A stretch of 21,279 nt of DNA from a virus: positions 1-21,279 of IMG/VR virus record IMGVR_UViG_3300007735_000464. One strand, 5' to 3'. Positions 21,220 to 21,279 of the stretch are shown here, one piece after another; positions within the stretch are counted from its first letter, which is position 1; each line of letters begins with the position of its first letter. The notes under the pieces are model-generated. The model saw nothing but the letters and a program-made list of their open reading frames with translations, had not been told where the DNA came from and ran no database searches. A program made the translations under genes and the position numbers.

Positions 21220-21279
21220 AATCTCTTAACCAAGTCTTTACTTTGAGGAGGGTGTCTGAAAACGCTCCTTTGTCAGGGG
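21215..21279 (-). CDS. Possible C-terminal end of an upstream gene (partial)
   Basis: From the right edge one minus-strand frame reads about 20 residues, ending FSDTLLKVKTWLRDY before a TAA at 21215-21217. Its composition looks like a protein helix, and the other two frames stop within 0-13 codons of the edge. It is too short to assign. Confidence 0.35.
   Translation of the reverse strand, partial: PDKGAFSDTLLKVKTWLRDY

Noticed and set aside
21030-21233. 67-codon minus-strand ORF across the leader
   Set aside because: It has no Shine-Dalgarno for its TTG start or internal ATGs, overlaps the next gene and runs through all the inverted repeats. It cannot be excluded without relatives.

Overview
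The window is about 21.3 kb of a tailed bacteriophage (Caudoviricetes) genome or prophage. It carries the packaging, head, lysis and tail-fibre genes. Every gene I can support is on the minus strand, so the region reads right to left as one long, tightly coupled late operon. Neighbouring genes mostly overlap by 1 nt (TAATG, TGATG) or 4 nt (GTGA, ATGA, TTGA), or abut. GTG and TTG starts are frequent. The host cannot be read directly. A TagD-like cytidylyltransferase, an r1t-like holin, a C39-like lysin and a HELIH protein of a type I associate with actinobacteriophages point to a Gram-positive host, perhaps an actinobacterium. This is inference.

Layout in transcription order. (1) 21279-21041: a possible end of an upstream gene, then a leader with a palindrome and several inverted repeats. 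(2) 21040-19470: two unknown basic proteins with low-complexity tails, a small zincin-like protein and a Pro/Lys-rich protein. (3) 19470-18895: four overlapping lysine-rich mini-genes of 46-50 codons. (4) 18894-16226: an 818-residue tail-fibre or receptor-binding protein with a collagen-like repeat and a C-terminal propeller-like repeat domain, followed by a small protein. (5) 16225-13554: a CxxC/HxxxH helix-turn-helix protein, a secreted Pro/Thr/Glu-repeat protein, a two-TM protein, a C39-like cysteine peptidase and an r1t-like holin, which together look like a lysis cassette. (6) 13554-12301: a glycerol-phosphate-type cytidylyltransferase, a short GT2 glycosyltransferase and a small conserved phage protein. 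(7) 12304-8407: terminase large subunit and portal. (8) 8407-1875: two giant proteins of 913 and 1263 residues, probably internal or ejected virion proteins. (9) 1830-289: scaffold and N4-gp56-type major capsid protein, closed by a strong hairpin. (10) 196-1: the start of a probable glycosyltransferase.

The most striking observation is at the portal. A 68-bp imperfect tandem duplication (10258-10393) splits what would otherwise be one continuous portal reading frame. At the junction there is an X-XXY-YYZ slippery heptamer (CCCAAAG) whose -1 shift enters exactly the portal frame. A potential stem follows 10 nt downstream, and two of the three bases that differ between the copies lie in that stem. 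This may be recoding, a natural lesion or an assembly artefact, and the checks are given. Other points of interest are the mini-gene cluster, a 98-bp out-of-phase overlap between the two sugar genes, the secreted repeat protein in the lysis region and the structured leader.
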